33,934 nt of DNA from Gammaproteobacteria bacterium (GCA_011390365.1 JAABSM010000041.1:1-33934); one strand, 5' to 3'; shown: positions 18,199-26,213, numbered from the stretch's first letter. Notes: a model not told the origin generated them from the letters alone. A program made the numbers and translations.

Positions 18199-19320
18199 AT
18201 GGAGCCGGTTCGCATCGACTATCGGATTCGCCTGGATAACGGGCGGACCGAGACCTTCAAATTCGTACTCGACGGCAGAAGTTTCGATCTGATACCGCAA
18301 AAGGTTGTCGATCCGCCGGACTGGACCCGCCTCGGCTATCGCCAGTGCCAGCACTGCGGCCTGGCTGAGACAGCGCGCCCCTACTGCCCGCTGGCGCTCC
18401 AGCTGCATGGTCTGGTGGAGGCGTTTCATGACACCCGCTCCATCGACGAGGTGGTGCTCGATGTGGTGACCGTGGATCGGCGGGTGATCCAGCGGGTCGC
18501 CCTGCAACAGGCGATCGCCTCCATGCTCGACCTGATCTGGCCCATCTGCGGCTGTCCCAAGACCACCAACATGAAGCCCCTCGCCCGCTTCCACCTGCCC
18601 GTCGCCTCGGAAGAGGAGACGGTCTTCCGGGTTACCGGCATGCACCTGTTGGGCCAGTATTTCCGCAGTCACTACGGTGACTCCGCCGCGATCGAGTTCG
18701 ACGGCCTGGCGAAGATGTACGAGGACTACCATGTCCTTAACAAGTCATTGGCGAGTCGTCTGCAAGAGGTGACCCGTTCCGATTCGGTGAAGAACGCCAT
18801 CACCCTGCTCGACATGTACTCGATGCTGGTACCGGCGCTGCTGGATGACCAGCTGGCGGAGATGCGCCCCTTCTTCGAGGCCTACCTGCCGGAAGGGGGC
18901 GCGGCCCCCGCGGCCACCGCCGACCATCTCAAGAAGGCCAAGGCGTTTCGCCTGGAGCTGGTACCCATGGCCGAACCCTCGGTGAAGAAGGTGGATTATA
19001 TCGACGCCGCGCTGGCGACCGAGGAGGGGGGGGAGGGCGCCGCCATCGACCGCGAGGATCATGAGGCGAAGGCGGCCAGGGAGCGGGAGCGGGAAGCGCG
19101 CAAGGCGCAGGCCGTGGCCGAGGCGCGGGCACGCGAAAAGGAGGCGGCGGAGGCGATCCTTAGCGGCTCTTCCCTGTCGCTGGCACTGGAGCCGCTGGAT
19201 GGCGACGACGTCAAGCAGAAGCGATCCAAGGACGAGATCTTCCGGATGGCGGAAGAGGAAGAGGGGGCCTCCCGGGACAAGGGCGGCAAGGAGAGTATCT
19301 TTCTGGTCAATGACGATTAG
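18199..19320 (+). CDS. DUF6901-like conserved protein with Cys motifs and charged tail
   Basis: A 373-residue cytosolic protein without signal peptide or helices. Residues 1-210 match my recollection of the DUF6901 family pattern: PDWTRLGYRQCQHCGL followed by CPLA, CGCPKT, and LARFHLPVASEEETVFR. The cysteines C50, C53, C63, C117 and C119 look like a metal site, though no function is known. From about 240 the protein leaves the family and becomes low-complexity. A highly charged coiled-coil-like stretch (about 285-320, Arg/Glu/Ala) precedes the end SIFLVNDD. GGAAGGGAG precedes the start. A TACAAT at about 18162 may be its -10. The amidoligase starts 22 bases downstream, so it leads a three-gene operon. 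Confidence 0.75.
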   Translation: MEPVRIDYRIRLDNGRTETFKFVLDGRSFDLIPQKVVDPPDWTRLGYRQCQHCGLAETARPYCPLALQLHGLVEAFHDTRSIDEVVLDVVTVDRRVIQRVALQQAIASMLDLIWPICGCPKTTNMKPLARFHLPVASEEETVFRVTGMHLLGQYFRSHYGDSAAIEFDGLAKMYEDYHVLNKSLASRLQEVTRSDSVKNAITLLDMYSMLVPALLDDQLAEMRPFFEAYLPEGGAAPAATADHLKKAKAFRLELVPMAEPSVKKVDYIDAALATEEGGEGAAIDREDHEAKAAREREREARKAQAVAEARAREKEAAEAILSGSSLSLALEPLDGDDVKQKRSKDEIFRMAEEEEGASRDKGGKESIFLVNDD

Positions 19321-19342
19321 CCGGCGGCAAGGGTGACGATGT

Positions 19343-20329
19343 ATGCATGATCGCGGCGATTTCCGGTTGCCGCCCCGTCCGTACCGAGAAGATGGGGCGG
19401 CGCGCAAGGTTGGGTTTGAACTGGAGTTCTCCGGCATCACCCAACGCCAGGCGGTGGAAGCGGTGCGTTCCGCCATGGGCGGCGAGGTGCTCTCCGAAAC
19501 CTCGGCGGAGACGCGGCTCGAGGTGGCGGGGTTGGGGCCATTCAATATCGAGCTCGACTGGGCCTACCTCAAACGCAAGGCGGGCGAGGCGGGGCGGGGC
19601 GAGATCGATGGCGAATGGATCGAACACCTCAGCAGCGCCGCGTCGCTGCTGGTTCCCGTCGAGGTGGTTTGCCCGCCGATCCCGATTACCGAGCTGGAGA
19701 GCCTCAATGCGCTGACCCAGGCCCTGCATGACGCCGGCGCCACCGGCACCGAGGAGTCCTTCATCGCCGCCTACGGAGTACACATCAACCCCGAGATCCC
19801 GCGCCTGGACGCCACCACCCTGCTCGCCTACATCCAGGCCTTCGCGGCTCTGCAATGGTGGCTGTTCGACGCCCACGAGGTGGACATGTCGCGGCGCATC
19901 AGCCCCTATATTGATCCCTATCCCGATGCCTATCTCAAGCAGGTGCTGTCCCGCTCCAGCGCGAGCATGGACCAGATCTTCGACGACTACTTCGCCTACA
20001 ACGCCACCCGCAATCGCGCCCTGGACCTGTTGCCGATGCTGGCGGAGGTGGATGAAAAAAGGGTACGGCAAACGGTGGATGACCCCAAGGTCAAGGCGCG
20101 TCCCGCCTTTCACTACCGTTTACCCAACTGCCATATCGAACGCGACGACTGGGGTCTGGCCGACTCGTGGAATCTGTGGTGCGTGGTCGAGCGTGTCGCC
20201 GACCGGCGGGATGATCTGCGAGAGTTGGCCGATGCCTTCAGCAACGCGGATCGGCCGCTGCTGGGGGTCAGCCGCGGCGATTGGGTGAGGTTCATGGATC
20301 AATGGCTGCGAGACCGCGAGTTGGTGTAA
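19343..20329 (+). CDS. putative amidoligase (Amidoligase_2, glutamine synthetase-like fold)
   Basis: A 328-residue predicted ATP-dependent carboxylate-amine ligase of the Amidoligase_2 family. Signature segments are visible: KVGFELEFSG with G24, E26 and E28 (metal/ATP-binding GxExEF); FNIELDW with E70 and D72; VEVVCPPIP with E107; YGVHINPE with H147 and N149; and a C-terminal FHYRLPN patch. The family is related to glutamine synthetase and is predicted from comparative genomics to form isopeptide or amide bonds in unknown metabolites or peptides. Its gene lies 22 bases after the DUF6901-like gene and overlaps the amidotransferase by 28 bases, so the two enzymes probably act in one pathway. 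The substrate is unknown. Confidence 0.85.
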   Translation: MHDRGDFRLPPRPYREDGAARKVGFELEFSGITQRQAVEAVRSAMGGEVLSETSAETRLEVAGLGPFNIELDWAYLKRKAGEAGRGEIDGEWIEHLSSAASLLVPVEVVCPPIPITELESLNALTQALHDAGATGTEESFIAAYGVHINPEIPRLDATTLLAYIQAFAALQWWLFDAHEVDMSRRISPYIDPYPDAYLKQVLSRSSASMDQIFDDYFAYNATRNRALDLLPMLAEVDEKRVRQTVDDPKVKARPAFHYRLPNCHIERDDWGLADSWNLWCVVERVADRRDDLRELADAFSNADRPLLGVSRGDWVRFMDQWLRDRELV

Positions 20330-20964
20330 CCGGCAATGGCCGTCGCTGGGCGCCGAGCTGGTGGTGCACCTGGCTGGCGCTGCGTCTGGCCGGGGCGACC
20401 CCGGAACGGATCAGCGTGCGTCACGGTCCCAGCGGCGAACCCCTCGACGCGCTGATCATCGGCGGCGGCAACGACATCGGCCCGGAGCACTACGGCGGCG
20501 ATATCGAGGCCAAGGTCAAGGCCGACCCGGCCCGCGACCGGCTGGAGATCTTCTGGATCGAACGGGCGCTGGAGCGGGGCATCCCCCTGCTCGGCATCTG
20601 TCGCGGCGCGCAACTGATCAACATCGTCCTCGGCGGCAACCTGTTCCAGGATATCCGCGACATGCGCAAACACACCCATAACCGGCCAGGACTCTTGCCC
20701 ACCAAGCGGGTCAATCTGCAAGCCGACTCCGGTCTGGCCCAGGTCTGCGGCAAGGGACGGCTGCGGGTCAACAGTCTCCACCACCAGGCCATAGACCGTC
20801 CGGGCAAGGACCTGCGGGTGGTGGGGCGGGATCTCGACGAGATCGCGCAGGCGGTGGAGTGTACCGCCGGGAGACCCATCATCGGGGTGCAGTGGCATCC
20901 GGAGTATCTCTTCTATCTCCCGTCTCAATTCGCCCTGTTTCGCTGGCTCTCGCGGCGAGCATGA
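20302..20964 (+). CDS. class I glutamine amidotransferase / peptidase C26-like hydrolase
   Basis: A 220-residue enzyme of the class I amidotransferase fold. The nucleophile elbow GICRGAQ carries C100, and HPE near the end gives H199 and E201, completing the triad. RVNSLHHQ is the segment that in PuuD-like gamma-glutamyl hydrolases helps bind substrate. It most resembles gamma-glutamyl-GABA hydrolase (peptidase C26) rather than biosynthetic amidotransferases. The ATG at 20302 was chosen; a TTG 21 bases earlier is possible. It overlaps the amidoligase, so translation is coupled. By analogy with the PuuA-PuuD pair, one enzyme may make and the other cleave a gamma-glutamyl-type amide; this is inference. 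Confidence 0.85.
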   Translation: MAARPRVGVTGNGRRWAPSWWCTWLALRLAGATPERISVRHGPSGEPLDALIIGGGNDIGPEHYGGDIEAKVKADPARDRLEIFWIERALERGIPLLGICRGAQLINIVLGGNLFQDIRDMRKHTHNRPGLLPTKRVNLQADSGLAQVCGKGRLRVNSLHHQAIDRPGKDLRVVGRDLDEIAQAVECTAGRPIIGVQWHPEYLFYLPSQFALFRWLSRRA

Positions 20965-20980
20965 TGGGGCTGAGTGATGA

Positions 20981-21106
20981 GGGATGAGGGATGAGGGATG
21001 AGGGATGAGGGATGAGGGATGAGGGATGAGGGATGAGGGATGAGGGATGAGGGATGAGGGATGAGGGATGAGGGATGAGGGATGAGGGATGAGGGATGAG
21101 GGATGA
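20981..21106. repeat. 18 perfect tandem GGGATGA heptamers
   Basis: Eighteen identical 7-base units run for 126 bases starting 17 bases after the amidotransferase stop. There are no interruptions or spacers, so it is a minisatellite and not a CRISPR array. It contains no T-run or dyad. A one-base variant, GGGGTGA, is present three times after pth (2393-2413). Confidence 0.95.
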
Positions 21107-21107
21107 G

Positions 21108-21173
21108 GTAACCGTTCGCCTCCCCCGGTGGGGGAGGGGGACCGTTCGTTTTGGGTAGGGGGTGAACGGTTAC
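21108..21173. repeat. inverted-repeat element beside the heptamer array
   Basis: GTAACCGTTC (21108-21117) and GAACGGTTAC (21164-21173) are exact 10-base inverted arms around a 46-base G-rich core that itself holds CCCCC/GGGGG stretches. It is MITE-like in form, without recognised target duplications. 21174-21363 shows nothing I can name. Confidence 0.6.
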
Positions 21174-21363
21174 GTGCTGAGGGGCGCGGAGCGCGCGGCT
21201 TGACGCGCAAGTGCGGGTACCTGAGCTGCTTATTACCGCGTTTTTGAGGCTGGCATGCGCGACACCTTCGCGGGGAGGTTGAGGCTTTAGCCGGAGCGAA
21301 TTTCATCGCGGCCGGCCTTAAGGTTCAACCTGCGCATCCACGAGAAACTTTGGCGCGGTTGTC

Positions 21364-22272
21364 CTAGTCCACCCCCTTTTGCTGGCGAATGGTGTCAATG
21401 AAGGCCTCGACCACCGGGTGGTCAAGGCGGGAGCGGTTACGGCAGATCCACAGGGTGCGACGAATGCGAAAGCCGGTGATCTTGATGCGCGCGAGGATCC
21501 CCTCCGCCACCCGTTCGCGCACCGCGAAGCGGGGCATGAAGCTGACATGGCGGCCGCGTCGCAGCATCTCGATGATGGCGTCGCTGGAGCCCACTTCCAT
21601 GGCGGTGTTGAGGGTGTGGATGCCGACGCTGTCGAGGGCCTCGTCGAGGTCATCGCGAATCGACGAGCGGCGTTCGCGCAGCACGAAACTGAGGTCGCCC
21701 AGCTTTTCCAGCGGCAACATATCCACCGCGGCCAGCGGATGGCGGGCGCCGCATACCAGCCACAACTCATCATCCATCCAGCGTTGCAACAGCAGCTCTG
21801 AGTGCTCCGGGGCATCTTCCAGAAGCGCCAGGTCGGACATGCCGGCGACGATATTGGTCTGAATGGCGCGGTTGTAGCCTACCCGGCTTTCGACCCGAAA
21901 CTCCGGGTGATGCTCCTGAAAGGAGAGCAGCAGATCGGGCAGCAGGTGTTCGGCGATGGCGAAGGTGCTCTCCATGCGCATGGAGTTGGCCAGATTGACG
22001 TTGTTACGCAACTCTTCATGCAGGACGCGGTGGCGATCGATGGTTTGCACCGCCAGCATGTAGACCTTTTCGCCCGCCTCGGTAAGGCGCAAGCGACCGC
22101 CGCGACGTTCCATCAGCGGCGTGCCGTAGCAGGCCTCCAGGGCGCGCAGCCGCTTGGTTACCGCCGGTTGGCCAATGGCCAGCGCCTTGGCCGCGCCCAC
22201 CACCCCGCCGCGTTCGACGATGGCCCGCAAGGCGGCCCAGCCGCCCAGGTCGGGTAGGGATGCATACTCCAT
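21364..22272 (-). CDS. LysR-type transcriptional regulator
   Basis: A 302-residue regulator. The N-terminal winged helix-turn-helix (about 8-65) contains GVVGAAKALAIGQPAVTKRLRALE and YGTPLMERRGGRLRLTEAGE. The remainder is a periplasmic-binding-protein-like effector domain. The ATG at 22272 was chosen, giving MEYASLPDLGG; a start 63 bases earlier would overlap the promoter. It is divergent from the SLC13 transporter with 194 bases between them, the usual LysR-target layout. Its promoter (TTGATT, 16 bases, TACAAT) is overlaid by a dyad at 22308-22324, which fits autoregulation. The effector cannot be told from sequence. Confidence 0.93.
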   Translation of the reverse strand: MEYASLPDLGGWAALRAIVERGGVVGAAKALAIGQPAVTKRLRALEACYGTPLMERRGGRLRLTEAGEKVYMLAVQTIDRHRVLHEELRNNVNLANSMRMESTFAIAEHLLPDLLLSFQEHHPEFRVESRVGYNRAIQTNIVAGMSDLALLEDAPEHSELLLQRWMDDELWLVCGARHPLAAVDMLPLEKLGDLSFVLRERRSSIRDDLDEALDSVGIHTLNTAMEVGSSDAIIEMLRRGRHVSFMPRFAVRERVAEGILARIKITGFRIRRTLWICRNRSRLDHPVVEAFIDTIRQQKGVD

Positions 22273-22303
22273 GACTCTTCCTCGGTGTCGTGACGATCTC
22301 CTG

Positions 22304-22373
22304 ATTGTATTCTTTGCGGGAATATAATCAATCATTTATTCAATTGATCGATGACGGCTCCTAGGCGTATCAT
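22304..22373. promoter_or_regulatory. divergent promoters and candidate LysR operator
   Basis: The minus-strand promoter for the regulator is TTGATT (22331-22326), a 16-base spacer, then TACAAT (22309-22304). Within the spacer, the dyad TATTC-N7-GAATA (22308-22324) has the T-N11-A form of LysR boxes. The plus-strand candidate for the transporter is TTGATC (22344-22349), an 18-base spacer, then TATCAT (22368-22373), placing the dyad 20 bases upstream of its -35, as expected for activation. Confidence 0.6.
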
Positions 22374-22466
22374 TCCCGCCTTTTGGCGAACTCGGTCGCC
22401 TCGATTCGCCGAAGATGGCGCTTTCTTAAAGTATCCAGCATGCATATTTCCCATCAGGAGTAGTCA

Positions 22467-24479
22467 ATGGCTCAGAATACCGCGGATTCCGGGGCGGACA
22501 GTCCGGACAGTTCTTCGTTGATCGCCAAGATTCCCATGAAGAATCTTGTTGCCGGGGTGATCTTCTTTCTCTTCGGGGTGGGCGTCGCGATGGCGGTGCC
22601 GTCGGTGGAGATCGCCTGGGTCTGCGCGATACTGCTGTTGACCATCTACCTCTTCGCCTTCGAGATCGTCGGCGTCGATGTCGCCGCGGTGACGGTGATG
22701 GTGTTGCTGGGGCTGACGACCCTGCTGGCCCCGGTGATGGGGCTGGAAGAGGGGCTGGTCTCCAACAAGAACCTCTTCGACGGCTTCGCCAGTAACGCGG
22801 TGATGTCGATCATCGCGGTGATGATCATCGGCGCGGGGCTGGACAAGACTGGCATCATGAGCAAGGTGGCGTCGTTCATCCTTAACGTCGCCGGTTCCAC
22901 CGAGGCGCGGGTGATTCCCGCCATCTCCGGCACCGTCGGCATCATCTCCAGCTTCATGCAGAACGTGGGCGCGGCGGCGCTGTTCCTGCCGGTGGTGAGT
23001 CGCATCTCGGCGCGCACCGGGCTGCCGATGTCGCGACTGCTGATGCCGATGGGCTTCTGCGCCATCCTCGGCGGTACCGTAACCATGGTCGGCTCCAGCC
23101 CGTTGATCCTGCTCAATGACCTGATCCTGACCTCCAACAAGGCGCTGCCCGCCGAGCAGCAGATGGAGACCTGGTCGCTCTTCTCCGTCACCCCGCTGGG
23201 ACTGGTGATGGTCGCCACCGGCATCGCCTACTTCGTCATCGCCGGTCGTTTCGTCCTGCCCACCACCAAAAAGATCACCGAAGATGATGGCGCTAGCAGC
23301 TCCGGCACCATGGAGTACTTCAAGCGCGTCTATAACGTCGATTACGAGCTGCGCGAAGTGGTGGTGCCCGAGGGCAGCCCGATCATCGGCGAGATGCTCG
23401 ATCCGGTGGAGAAGCACTCCCGCATCCGCTTCATCGCCGCGCTGCGCGGTAGCGAGGATCTGCGCATCGGCCCGGGCGGCCTGGCCCGCGATGTCGGCAT
23501 CGAGTCCGGCAGCGTGCTGGGCGTGCTCGCCTCCCCGCAAAAATTCCGGGTGTTCGTCGAGAAGTACGGCCTGGAGGTGCGCAAGGAGCTGCAGACCTTC
23601 CAGGAGATCCTCTCCCCCAGCAAATCCGGCATCGGCGAGGTGGTGATTCCGCCCGGCTCCGACCTGGTGGGCAAGAGCGCCCGCGACGTGTGGATGCGCA
23701 AGCGTTACGGCATCGCCATGGTCGCCCTGCATCGCAACGGCGAGACCCTGCGCGAGGGCGAGGGCATTCGCGACATCCCCCTCAAGGCGGGTGATACACT
23801 GGTGGTACACACCACCTGGGACGCCTTGGCGCATCTGGAGAAGGATCGCAACTTCGTGGTGGTGACCACCGAATTCCCTCATGAAGAAGAGCTGCGTCCC
23901 CACAAGCTGGGTTGGGCCGGTCTGTTCTTCGGTATCGCCCTGTGTCTGGTGCTGTTCAGCGACCTGCGTCTCTCCGTGTCGTTGCTGACCGGGGCGATGG
24001 GCATGGTGCTGGCCGGGGTTCTTACCATCGATGAGGCCTACAAGGCGGTGAGCTGGAAGACGGTATTCCTGCTCGCCAGTCTGATCCCCTTGGGGTTGGC
24101 GGTGGAGACCTCGGGCACCGCGGCGTGGATCGCCGATCAGGTACTGTCGCTGCTGGACGGGGTTTCCATCTGGGTGCTGCAACTGGCGATCGCCATCCTG
24201 GCGACCTTCTTTACCCTGGTGATGTCCAATGTCGGCGCGACCGTGCTGCTGGTACCCCTGGCGGTCAACATCGCCATCGGCGCCGGCGCCGATCCGGCGG
24301 TGTTCGCCCTCACCGTGGCCATCGCCACCTCCAACTCCTTCCTCATCCCCACCCATCAGGTCAACGCCCTGATCATGGGGCCTGGGGGCTACCGGGTAGC
24401 CGATTACATGCGCGCCGGCGGCATCATGACCATCCTCTTCCTGGTGGTAATGATGATCATGATGAACCTGCTGTTCTGA
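22467..24479 (+). CDS. SLC13-family permease with two TrkA_C (RCK-C) domains
   Basis: A 670-residue inner-membrane anion transporter. The first half (about 25-265) and last part (about 485-670) are hydrophobic, with about a dozen helices in total. Between them lie two soluble TrkA_C-like domains at about 288-360 (EVVVPEGSPIIGEML) and 390-455 (EVVIPPGSDLVGKSARD). Conserved SLC13 segments are visible: QNVGAAALFLPV, and SNVGATVLLVPLAVN with the later ATSNSFLIPTHQVNAL. This architecture is typical of bacterial SLC13 permeases annotated for sulfate or dicarboxylates. In a sulfur oxidiser a role in sulfur-compound anion traffic is plausible but not shown. TCAGGAG precedes the start. It is divergent from the LysR gene. 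Confidence 0.9.
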   Translation: MAQNTADSGADSPDSSSLIAKIPMKNLVAGVIFFLFGVGVAMAVPSVEIAWVCAILLLTIYLFAFEIVGVDVAAVTVMVLLGLTTLLAPVMGLEEGLVSNKNLFDGFASNAVMSIIAVMIIGAGLDKTGIMSKVASFILNVAGSTEARVIPAISGTVGIISSFMQNVGAAALFLPVVSRISARTGLPMSRLLMPMGFCAILGGTVTMVGSSPLILLNDLILTSNKALPAEQQMETWSLFSVTPLGLVMVATGIAYFVIAGRFVLPTTKKITEDDGASSSGTMEYFKRVYNVDYELREVVVPEGSPIIGEMLDPVEKHSRIRFIAALRGSEDLRIGPGGLARDVGIESGSVLGVLASPQKFRVFVEKYGLEVRKELQTFQEILSPSKSGIGEVVIPPGSDLVGKSARDVWMRKRYGIAMVALHRNGETLREGEGIRDIPLKAGDTLVVHTTWDALAHLEKDRNFVVVTTEFPHEEELRPHKLGWAGLFFGIALCLVLFSDLRLSVSLLTGAMGMVLAGVLTIDEAYKAVSWKTVFLLASLIPLGLAVETSGTAAWIADQVLSLLDGVSIWVLQLAIAILATFFTLVMSNVGATVLLVPLAVNIAIGAGADPAVFALTVAIATSNSFLIPTHQVNALIMGPGGYRVADYMRAGGIMTILFLVVMMIMMNLLF

Positions 24480-24506
24480 TGCAATGCCATCAAGTCGAGA
24501 GGGGTC

Positions 24507-24821
24507 TCAGTTGATCTCGTCGTCGGTCTCCCGCTCGCCGGACCAGCCGGCCTGCCTGGCCTGGCGCAGCGCCTGGTCATGGATCCGTCTGTGGCGCGCC
24601 GCGAGCTCGTCGGGCAGGTGGCTTGCCAGGCAACCATACTTGTCCCATTCGTCATTGACTTGGTGCATCAAGACCTCGATACGGCCGGAGGTCCAGCCCT
24701 CGCAGGTCTCGCTTTCCGGGATCAGCCCGAATACCCAGGCGTCCCGAATCATCTTGCCAATGTTGGTCATGCCGCCGTTCATATCGGCGTGGATGCCGGC
24801 GTAGGTCTTTTTCGAGTGCAT
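24507..24821 (-). CDS. conserved hypothetical protein, 104 residues
   Basis: A small soluble protein starting MHSKKTYAGIHADMNGGMTN and containing RDAWVFGLIPESETCEGW and HLPDELAARHRRIHDQAL. I recall similar small proteins in beta- and gammaproteobacterial genomes, without an assigned function. AGGAAAG precedes the ATG. It is the last gene of the minus-strand cluster, 57 bases after the two-helix membrane protein, and converges on the SLC13 gene. There is no signal peptide or helix. Confidence 0.75.
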   Translation of the reverse strand: MHSKKTYAGIHADMNGGMTNIGKMIRDAWVFGLIPESETCEGWTSGRIEVLMHQVNDEWDKYGCLASHLPDELAARHRRIHDQALRQARQAGWSGERETDDEIN

Positions 24822-24878
24822 CGTGATCTTTCCTGGTGTTGAGGGTAGTGAACAAAGGGCCGCGGATGGGATCGGGAC

Positions 24879-25541
24879 TCAGGTGTCCGGATCTTCCGGT
24901 TCCAGCGGAATGTGGCGATTACGGCGGCTGCCGGCGATGCCTTGGGTACGAGGGGCGGGGGCGGAAGGCGTCTGAGGCTCGATCTCGATGGCGGGAGAGG
25001 CGCTGGCCTCGGCGCGCGCCGGGTTTTTCTCCTGAGGCAGGGGCGACTGCGTAGGCGTCTGCTGCGCGGCGGGGTCGCCATCGAGTTCCCCCAGCGCATC
25101 CGCCACCGCGCCGTCCGCGCTCTGCTCTGGCAGTCCCTCAATGCCCAGCTCCTGCAACAGGCGGCTGGCATCCTCCTTGAAATCGTATTTCTCGGTCGTC
25201 GCCATCTGCTTGAGCACATCGATGGCGATCGTCCTGCTCTCATCGCCGTGGGGAAAGGCGCGATCGAACAGATCCAGGGACTGGTCCGCCGCCGTCGCCT
25301 TCTGCCTTTCATCCCGGCTGCCGAAGATGGCGGCGAAGACGATCAGCACCACGAAGGCGACGCCGCTCGCCCCCCAGCCCGAGAAGTCCAGCTGAAGGGC
25401 GGCGAAGAACGCGGCCCCGGCCGGAAACAGCACGATGGCGCAGCCGGTGAAGTCGTTGCGCTGATCGTGCAGCGGCTTGAGGGCCTTCTTGACCTGCTTG
25501 CGGATGCGGCTGCGCTCCGCCGGTGTCCCTGTCTCGCCCAT
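24879..25541 (-). CDS. two-helix membrane protein of unknown function
   Basis: A 220-residue protein. A basic N-terminus (RSRIRKQVKKALKPLHDQR) leads into two adjacent hydrophobic segments (about 31-50 and 55-73, GVAFVVLIVFAAIFG). A soluble acidic domain (about 75-140) and a Pro/Ala/Glu-rich low-complexity tail to the end follow. No family recognised. Its ATG overlaps the TGA of the DUF1257 gene by one base, indicating translational coupling, so it should work with the DUF1257/DUF2997 proteins, perhaps tethering them to the membrane (inference). Confidence 0.75.
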   Translation of the reverse strand: MGETGTPAERSRIRKQVKKALKPLHDQRNDFTGCAIVLFPAGAAFFAALQLDFSGWGASGVAFVVLIVFAAIFGSRDERQKATAADQSLDLFDRAFPHGDESRTIAIDVLKQMATTEKYDFKEDASRLLQELGIEGLPEQSADGAVADALGELDGDPAAQQTPTQSPLPQEKNPARAEASASPAIEIEPQTPSAPAPRTQGIAGSRRNRHIPLEPEDPDT

Positions 25542-25948
25542 CAGGCGCTCCGTCTCAGGGTCAGGCGGATGACGCCGCGCTCATCCACCTCCTCGTCAAC
25601 CGTGCCGAATCCCTGGGCCTCCAGTTGCTCCTTCGCCACATGGTAGGCGTAGCGCTGGTGCAGCTTCATCATCCAGGCTATGTCAAAACGCTGCTGGTCC
25701 ACATCCGAGACGATCGCCTCAAAGCGTCCCGCGTCGTTGCGGGCAAAGCCCAGGTCGTTGCTCAACTTGCCCAGATGGGCGCGGCGGATGATCACCTGCG
25801 CCAGCTGGTCCCGGGCCTGGCCCTGAAAATCGATCAGCGGCTGGGCGACGCGATGGGATTCGATCTCGCTGAAACCCATGTCCCGCAAGGCGGTGACCAG
25901 ATGCGCCTGGGATACCAGCTGGGTCTGCAAGGTGGTGTAGGCCGACAT
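25541..25948 (-). CDS. DUF1257 (Ycf35-like) protein
   Basis: A 135-residue protein. It starts MSAYTTLQTQLVSQAHLVTA, has a central LGFARNDAGRFEAIVSDVD and ends RYAYHVAKEQLEAQGF, EEVDERGVIRLTLRR. This is the DUF1257 pattern, known from the plastid/cyanobacterial Ycf35 protein and scattered bacteria. The function is unknown. The start at 25948 was chosen because the family N-terminus begins there; the open frame runs 19 codons further but overlaps the upstream gene. It lies one base after the DUF2997 stop. Confidence 0.82.
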   Translation of the reverse strand: MSAYTTLQTQLVSQAHLVTALRDMGFSEIESHRVAQPLIDFQGQARDQLAQVIIRRAHLGKLSNDLGFARNDAGRFEAIVSDVDQQRFDIAWMMKLHQRYAYHVAKEQLEAQGFGTVDEEVDERGVIRLTLRRSA

Positions 25949-25949
25949 C

Positions 25950-26165
25950 TCAAAATCCCCCCAGGGTCTGGCGATCCGACTGCTGCTGTTCGTCCGGCTG
26001 CTCATGATATTCGTAATTCAGATCCCGCTCCAGCACCTGCCCCCCCAGCAGCGCCTCCATCTCCTTGGTGAAGGTCAGGCACACCGGCCCCTTCGCCCCA
26101 TGGATATCCACCGTCAACTTGCCGTCGGGGGTGATGACGACGTCGATTTCCTGGATTTGGTTCAT
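25950..26165 (-). CDS. DUF2997-family small protein
   Basis: A 71-residue protein, MNQIQEIDVVITPDGKLTVD, then GAKGPVCLTFTKEMEALLGG and RDLNYEYHEQ. This is the DUF2997 pattern, a short beta-rich domain with one conserved Cys, found next to DUF1257 genes in other genomes as I recall, often with a ferredoxin and an AAA+ ATPase. Neither partner is in this window. It is the first gene of the cluster, and repeats fill the 295 bases upstream. Confidence 0.8.
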   Translation of the reverse strand: MNQIQEIDVVITPDGKLTVDIHGAKGPVCLTFTKEMEALLGGQVLERDLNYEYHEQPDEQQQSDRQTLGGF

Positions 26166-26195
26166 TTGTTGTGCCTTGTTTGGAGGGTCTTAATG

Positions 26196-26213
26196 GACAG
26201 GATTAACAGGATT
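26196..26213. repeat. dispersed repeat (copy 2, inverted relative to copy 1)
   Basis: Exact 18-base reverse complement of 2604-2621, embedded in the stretch 26191-26230. It lies about 30 bases upstream of the DUF2997 gene start. Confidence 0.8.

Noticed and set aside
20981-21106. CRISPR array
   Set aside because: The units are adjacent without spacers and only 7 bases long.
22464-24356. 630-codon minus-strand frame over the SLC13 gene
   Set aside because: His/Gly/Gln-rich nonsense composition, with no domain; the plus-strand transporter is clear.
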